Positions 4,792 to 7,019 of a stretch of 7,019 nucleotides of DNA are shown here, in pieces. How positions within the stretch are numbered: position 1 is the first letter of the stretch; each line of letters opens with the position of its first letter. Location of the stretch: assembly GCA_025922735.1 (NCBI GenBank), contig JAICHI010000057.1:1-7019 (forward strand), written 5' to 3'. This DNA is from Nitrososphaeraceae archaeon. GTDB taxonomy: Archaea > Thermoproteota > Nitrososphaeria > Nitrososphaerales > Nitrososphaeraceae. Under the pieces are notes generated by a model. The model was not told where the DNA came from, made no database searches, and saw only the letters and a list, made by a program, of their open reading frames with translations. The translations under genes were made by a program, and so were the position numbers.

Positions 4792-5117
4792 TTCAACACA
4801 CATATTATTTGAAGAGCAGAGGCAGATGCTTCGAACGACGACAAGAACAACGACCACCATCATCAGCAGGAGCCTGTGATGATAACGCTAATGGTTTCAG
4901 TGAAGAATCTGACTATTCGCTTCGGCATGAACAAGAACTTTTGATGTTGAGGATTTAGATTTGCAATTGACTCATCTGTACATTTAATGTCACATGACAC
5001 GGCTATAGCCTTCTCCATCTTCTTGTTTGATCCGTTGGAAAATTTGAGGGCTAGCTATAGAGTTCTGTTGGAAAGTCGACTGATTTGCTATTGTGGAGTA
5101 AATCGACTAATGGGAAA

Positions 5118-5152
5118 GGTATTGCACAATGATATGCGATATTGGTAATACC
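5118..5152. repeat. Potential hairpin, GGTATT/AATACC outer stem
   Basis: Outer arms GGTATT (5118-5123) and AATACC (5147-5152) enclose a second stem (CAAT, bulged G, AT, pairing with ATATTG at 5139-5144) with a five-base loop. Two stacked six-pair stems make this the best hairpin of the stretch. Function is unknown. Confidence 0.4.
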
Positions 5153-5170
5153 TCGGAGTCTATGAGGTCA

Positions 5171-5184
5171 TTGATAACTATCAA
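5171..5184. repeat. 14-base palindrome TTGATAACTATCAA
   Basis: Six-base arms TTGATA/TATCAA flank AC. The core TAACTAT also occurs in the minus-strand reading of the GTAACATAGTTAC repeat, which may hint at a related binding site. This is a weak link. Confidence 0.4.
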
Positions 5185-5212
5185 AGTTTGCCGAATTTCA
5201 AATTCTCTCTCA

Positions 5213-5229
5213 ATCATAGACGTCATGAT
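5213..5229. promoter_or_regulatory. Palindrome ATCATAGACGTCATGAT upstream of the 5289 promoter
   Basis: ATCAT and ATGAT arms surround GACGTC, giving a 16-base palindrome with one extra A. It lies about 25 bases before the TATA-like element of the 5289 gene, a usual place for an upstream regulatory site. Confidence 0.35.
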
Positions 5230-5253
5230 ATAAGTAATAGGTAAGGCCGGATG

Positions 5254-5261
5254 CTATTATA
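5254..5261 (+). promoter_or_regulatory. Putative TATA box of the 5289-5543 gene
   Basis: CTATTATA is centred about 31 bases before the ATG at 5289, giving a near-leaderless transcript. A second TATA-like run, TATAAAAA at 5277-5284, is too close to the ATG to serve it. Confidence 0.4.
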
Positions 5262-5288
5262 CGCTCGCTCAAACTGTATAAAAAGTAC

Positions 5289-5543
5289 ATGTACATTGGA
5301 GCAATAACACTTGCTGCAAGTGGAGCGGTTGCTATTTACCTTAATTTTCAGGGCGTCAAATGTCTGTCAGATCTTGTGCAAGTTGACAGGTCTGTTTTAA
5401 CTCCAGAGCGCTTAGAAGAAATGGAGAGGAACTGCTCGATTATTACCAATTCATACGTCTATTCTGTCTACGGCATCATTGTCGGAATTATACTTATAGT
5501 AATAGGGTTAGTAAAAAGGAGAAAGAGTATGCATGCTTTTTAA
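5289..5543 (+). CDS. Very small two-span membrane protein with two loop cysteines
   Basis: The 84-residue protein is unrecognised. Span 1 begins almost at the N-terminus (3-20, IGAITLAASGAVAIYLNF). A polar loop of about 35 residues follows with Cys25 and Cys49 and a charged helical stretch (PERLEEMERN). Span 2 (57-75, VYSVYGIIVGIILIVIGLV) ends in KRRK. The basic tail places the C-terminus inside and the loop outside, where the two cysteines could form a disulphide. There is no Shine-Dalgarno motif; a TATA-like element 31 bases upstream supports near-leaderless expression. A perfect GTACATGTAC palindrome covers the start codon. The coherent topology argues for a real gene despite the size. No link with the repair genes downstream is evident. 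Confidence 0.68.
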   Translation: MYIGAITLAASGAVAIYLNFQGVKCLSDLVQVDRSVLTPERLEEMERNCSIITNSYVYSVYGIIVGIILIVIGLVKRRKSMHAF

Positions 5544-5546
5544 AAG
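5536..5546 (+). promoter_or_regulatory. Putative TATA region of the UDG-AAG operon
   Basis: CTTTTTAAAAG spans the stop codon of the preceding gene, and GATATATG follows. Initiation about 26 bases on would fall near 5568-5578, just before the ATG at 5587. The element is also a short palindrome. Confidence 0.38.
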
Positions 5547-5586
5547 ATATATGTTCTTGGAGAAGAAGTGATGATGACGACATTTT

Positions 5587-6186
5587 ATGGGGGCACAAAA
5601 GCATGATGACTCACTTGAGAAGATTGCTGCCGATGTAAGAGGTTGCCCCCTCTGCAAGTTGTCACGGTCAAGGAAGAATGCTGTTCCAGGCGAAGGTCAG
5701 CTTTCTGCCAAGATAATGTTCATAGGAGAGGCACCAGGTCGTAGCGAAGACGAAAAGGGCAGGCCATTTGTAGGAGCCGCTGGTCGAATCCTTGACGAGT
5801 TGCTGAAAAAAGCAGGCATCGAAAGGTCGGAGGTGTTCATAACAAACATAGTCAAGTGCCGGCCTCCAAACAACAGGGTGCCAAAGGAAGACGAGCTGAC
5901 CGCCTGCAGACCATATCTTGACAGACAGATTGCACTGATCAAGCCCAAAGTGATCTGTATACTTGGCAGGACTGCATACTCTTCGCTTTTAGGCGGCAGT
6001 TCGATAACTGCAAATAGGGGCAAGATAGTGGAGAGGGCAGGCCAAAAGTACTTTTTGACTTTCCACCCAGCAGCTGTTATTTACAATAAAGACCTTCTTT
6101 CTGCGCTGGAAGCCGATCTGAAAAAGCTGGCTGTAGAAATCAATAAGGAAGAAGAGAGTGAAGGGTCATTGGAGGATTATTTGTGA
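5587..6186 (+). CDS. Family 4 (UDGa-type) uracil-DNA glycosylase with Fe-S cluster
   Basis: This enzyme removes uracil from DNA, mainly after cytosine deamination, the first step of base excision repair. The 199-residue length is normal for family 4. Motif A is GEAPGRSEDEKGRPFVG (47-63) and motif B holds the catalytic-site histidine in FHPAA (His160). Four cysteines expected to bind a 4Fe-4S cluster are present: Cys20 and Cys23 (GCPLCKL), Cys91 (VKCRPPNNR) and Cys107 (TACRPYL). The C-terminus is an acidic tail (EEESEGSLEDYL). ATG at 5587 is secure because TGA at 5575-5577 closes the frame upstream. The stop overlaps the start of the alkyl-purine glycosylase gene, making a repair operon. All family residues are present and there is no sign of damage. 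Confidence 0.97.
   Translation: MGAQKHDDSLEKIAADVRGCPLCKLSRSRKNAVPGEGQLSAKIMFIGEAPGRSEDEKGRPFVGAAGRILDELLKKAGIERSEVFITNIVKCRPPNNRVPKEDELTACRPYLDRQIALIKPKVICILGRTAYSSLLGGSSITANRGKIVERAGQKYFLTFHPAAVIYNKDLLSALEADLKKLAVEINKEEESEGSLEDYL
6171..6175 (+). promoter_or_regulatory. Shine-Dalgarno site of the AAG gene
   Basis: GGAGG inside the end of the UDG coding sequence lies seven bases before the GTG at 6183, an ideal spacing. It fixes the GTG as the true start and shows that the two genes are translated from one mRNA. Confidence 0.7.
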
Positions 6187-6806
6187 GCTGCCAGAACAGC
6201 TCATTTTATCAGCGGCCTACTGAAGTCGTAGCAAAAGATCTTGTCGGTAAGAAGCTTGTCCGCACGATAAGAAATAACAAGAAGCACTTTCGGCTAGCTG
6301 GCATAATCGTGGAGACAGAGGCATATGGCTATAGTGATGACCTAGCAAGCCATGCGTATGTTGGCCCAACAGACAGAAACAAAGTCATGTTTGGTAACGT
6401 TGGAAGGGCCTACGTGTATTTCACCTACGGCAACCACTTTTGCTTAAATGTCTCTGCAAGAAGAAGCAAGGTAGAGGCAGGCGCAGTCCTGATTCGGGGG
6501 ATTGAGCCAGTAGAAGGCGTAGAATTGATGAGGCAGTTCCGGCCAGTCGACGACATTTTTTCACTTACCTCTGGCCCTGGCAAGCTCACACAGGCTCTAA
6601 ATATCACATCATCGCTCAATGGAACTGATATGACCAATCCTGAATCGGAGATTTATATCGAGTCGGGTAAGAGGCCCAAGGGTATTGTCACTACGTCAAG
6701 GATCGGTATCACTCGAGCAATGGACAAGGAGTGGCGCTTTGTCGACCCATCGAGTCCCTTTATATCACGCAAATTCCAGATCAAATCATCATCATTGTCA
6801 TTATGA
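6183..6806 (+). CDS. 3-methyladenine DNA glycosylase, AAG/MPG family
   Basis: This monofunctional glycosylase excises alkylated purines such as 3-methyladenine, and in many members hypoxanthine, starting base excision repair. The 207 residues match the compact archaeal/bacterial form. Start motif FYQRPTEVVAKDLVGKKLVR (8-27) is followed by IIVETEAYGYSDDLASHAY (41-59), where Glu46 is the catalytic residue (human E125), with Tyr48 (Y127) and His57 (H136) forming the base pocket. YVYFTYGNHFCLNVS (77-91) supplies Tyr79 (Y159) and Asn89 (N169). VLIRGIEP holds the conserved Arg, and SGPGKLTQALNI is the family's late motif. GTG at 6183 overlaps the UDG stop as GTGA and has a perfect Shine-Dalgarno site. 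No residue needed for activity is missing. Coupling to uracil glycosylase suggests co-expression of two lesion-recognition enzymes. Confidence 0.96.
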   Translation: MSCQNSSFYQRPTEVVAKDLVGKKLVRTIRNNKKHFRLAGIIVETEAYGYSDDLASHAYVGPTDRNKVMFGNVGRAYVYFTYGNHFCLNVSARRSKVEAGAVLIRGIEPVEGVELMRQFRPVDDIFSLTSGPGKLTQALNITSSLNGTDMTNPESEIYIESGKRPKGIVTTSRIGITRAMDKEWRFVDPSSPFISRKFQIKSSSLSL

Positions 6807-6838
6807 CTAGTGACGATAAGCTATAGATCCATCAATAG

Positions 6839-6846
6839 TTTTTTTT
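6839..6846 (+). terminator. T8 terminator of the repair operon
   Basis: An unbroken run of eight T starts 33 bases after the AAG stop, the clearest archaeal-type terminator in the window. A perfect inverted repeat follows at once. Confidence 0.6.
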
Positions 6847-6862
6847 GTTAAATGAATTTAAC
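6847..6862. repeat. Palindrome GTTAAATGAATTTAAC
   Basis: Seven-base perfect arms (GTTAAAT/ATTTAAC) flank GA, directly after the T8 run. It may serve as a terminator on the opposite strand or as a protein site; base composition makes chance possible. Confidence 0.4.
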
Positions 6863-6919
6863 ACGGGATACAAAACTAAAGAATACGTACTATCACCTTG
6901 CAAAGGACAACAGCAAGCT

Positions 6920-6962
6920 TAGAGTCAAACTCTAGGTGGTACTGCTGTATTAATAAATACAG
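6920..6962. repeat. Two adjacent potential hairpins before a possible gene start
   Basis: TAGAGT-CAA-ACTCTA (6920-6934) and CTGTATT-AATA-AATACAG (6945-6962) are separate inverted repeats within 43 bases, upstream of an A/T-rich promoter-like run and the ATG at 6991. They could be operators or part of a short RNA. Confidence 0.35.
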
Positions 6963-6990
6963 TAAGTAAGTATTATATTATATCTCTATA

Positions 6991-7019
6991 ATGGAAGTCA
7001 CCGCTATTATTCTAAAGTT
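6991..7019 (+). CDS. Possible start of an unidentified gene (cut by window end)
   Basis: ATG at 6991 opens a frame reading MEVTAIILK before the window ends. It is preceded by a strongly A/T-rich TATATTATA-like run at about 6970-6983, consistent with an archaeal promoter and near-leaderless start. Nine codons do not allow identification; this may be chance. Confidence 0.33.

Larger units (their letters stand above)
4792..5288. other. Gene-free stretch with decayed coding-like segment and many inverted repeats
   Basis: The first part (about 4813-4941) is open in the same frame as the preceding membrane gene, after two stops. It reads as Asp/Asn/His-rich sequence (DASNDDKNNDHHHQQEP) with no start codon until ATG 4879, perhaps a gene remnant. 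The rest, from about 4942, has no convincing frame but holds a string of inverted repeats at 5074-5108, 5118-5152, 5171-5184 and 5213-5229, plus a GTACATGTAC palindrome at 5285-5294 over the next start codon. A small RNA or operator array is possible; neither is proven. Confidence 0.45.

Noticed and set aside
4809..4958. TTG-started 49-codon plus-strand frame
   Set aside because: It has no Shine-Dalgarno or TATA element at a proper distance, and its Arg/Gln/Ser-rich composition fits a shifted reading of the Asp/Asn/His-rich frame.
5034..5294. CRISPR array suggested by repeated short elements
   Set aside because: The repeats differ from each other and are not regularly spaced; GTTGGAAA occurs only twice and there are no spacers.
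5697..6023. Minus-strand open frame of 108 codons
   Set aside because: It is antisense to the family 4 uracil glycosylase, whose motifs and cysteines are complete.

Overview
The window looks archaeal, most likely an ammonia-oxidising Nitrososphaeria (Thaumarchaeota, Nitrososphaera-like). This is inferred from the Amt ammonium transporter with its long acidic exported N-terminus, small winged-helix and small membrane proteins of a kind common in that group, A/T-rich TATA-like elements about 22-31 bases before several start codons (leaderless or short-leader transcripts), and a mix of leaderless and strong Shine-Dalgarno starts. There is no rRNA, tRNA, mobile element or CRISPR array to confirm the lineage.

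Layout. (1) Positions 1-898, minus strand: the 5' two-thirds of an ammonium transporter, cut by the window edge just inside a conserved Amt motif. (2) Positions 1079-1960, plus: a SirB1-type protein (transglutaminase-like core plus TPR-like tail). It diverges from amt, and its start codon is unclear. (3) Positions 1961-2444: a gene-poor convergent gap. (4) Positions 3675 down to 2445, minus: a compact three-gene operon, small membrane protein > SRPBCC/START-like protein > small membrane protein, coupled by short spacing or overlap with visible Shine-Dalgarno sites. (5) Positions 3789-4791, plus: a tightly tiled cluster of a 34-codon small ORF, a winged-helix regulator, a low-complexity repeat tract and a two-span membrane protein. 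(6) Positions 4792-5288: a gene-free stretch rich in inverted repeats. (7) Positions 5289-5543, plus: a tiny two-span membrane protein with two loop cysteines. (8) Positions 5587-6806, plus: a base-excision-repair operon of family 4 uracil-DNA glycosylase and AAG/MPG-type 3-methyladenine DNA glycosylase, overlapping by GTGA. (9) Positions 6807-7019: a T8 terminator, inverted repeats and perhaps the first codons of another gene.

How the parts may work together. The firm biology is ammonium uptake and two-glycosylase DNA base repair. The most interesting candidate system is the middle block. The same 13-base inverted repeat, GTAACATAGTTAC, occurs at 3725-3737 (between the divergent promoters of the SRPBCC operon and the winged-helix cluster) and again at 4261-4273 (before the two-span membrane gene). 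Each copy lies about 41-51 bases from the relevant start codon, and the winged-helix gene lies between the two copies. The simplest reading is a local regulon, in which the winged-helix protein controls itself and two sets of membrane proteins from a shared operator. This is inference and untested. The winged-helix gene also appears to have lost, or to reach only by frame change, an Asp/Asn/Tyr-rich tail encoded immediately downstream in the +1 frame.
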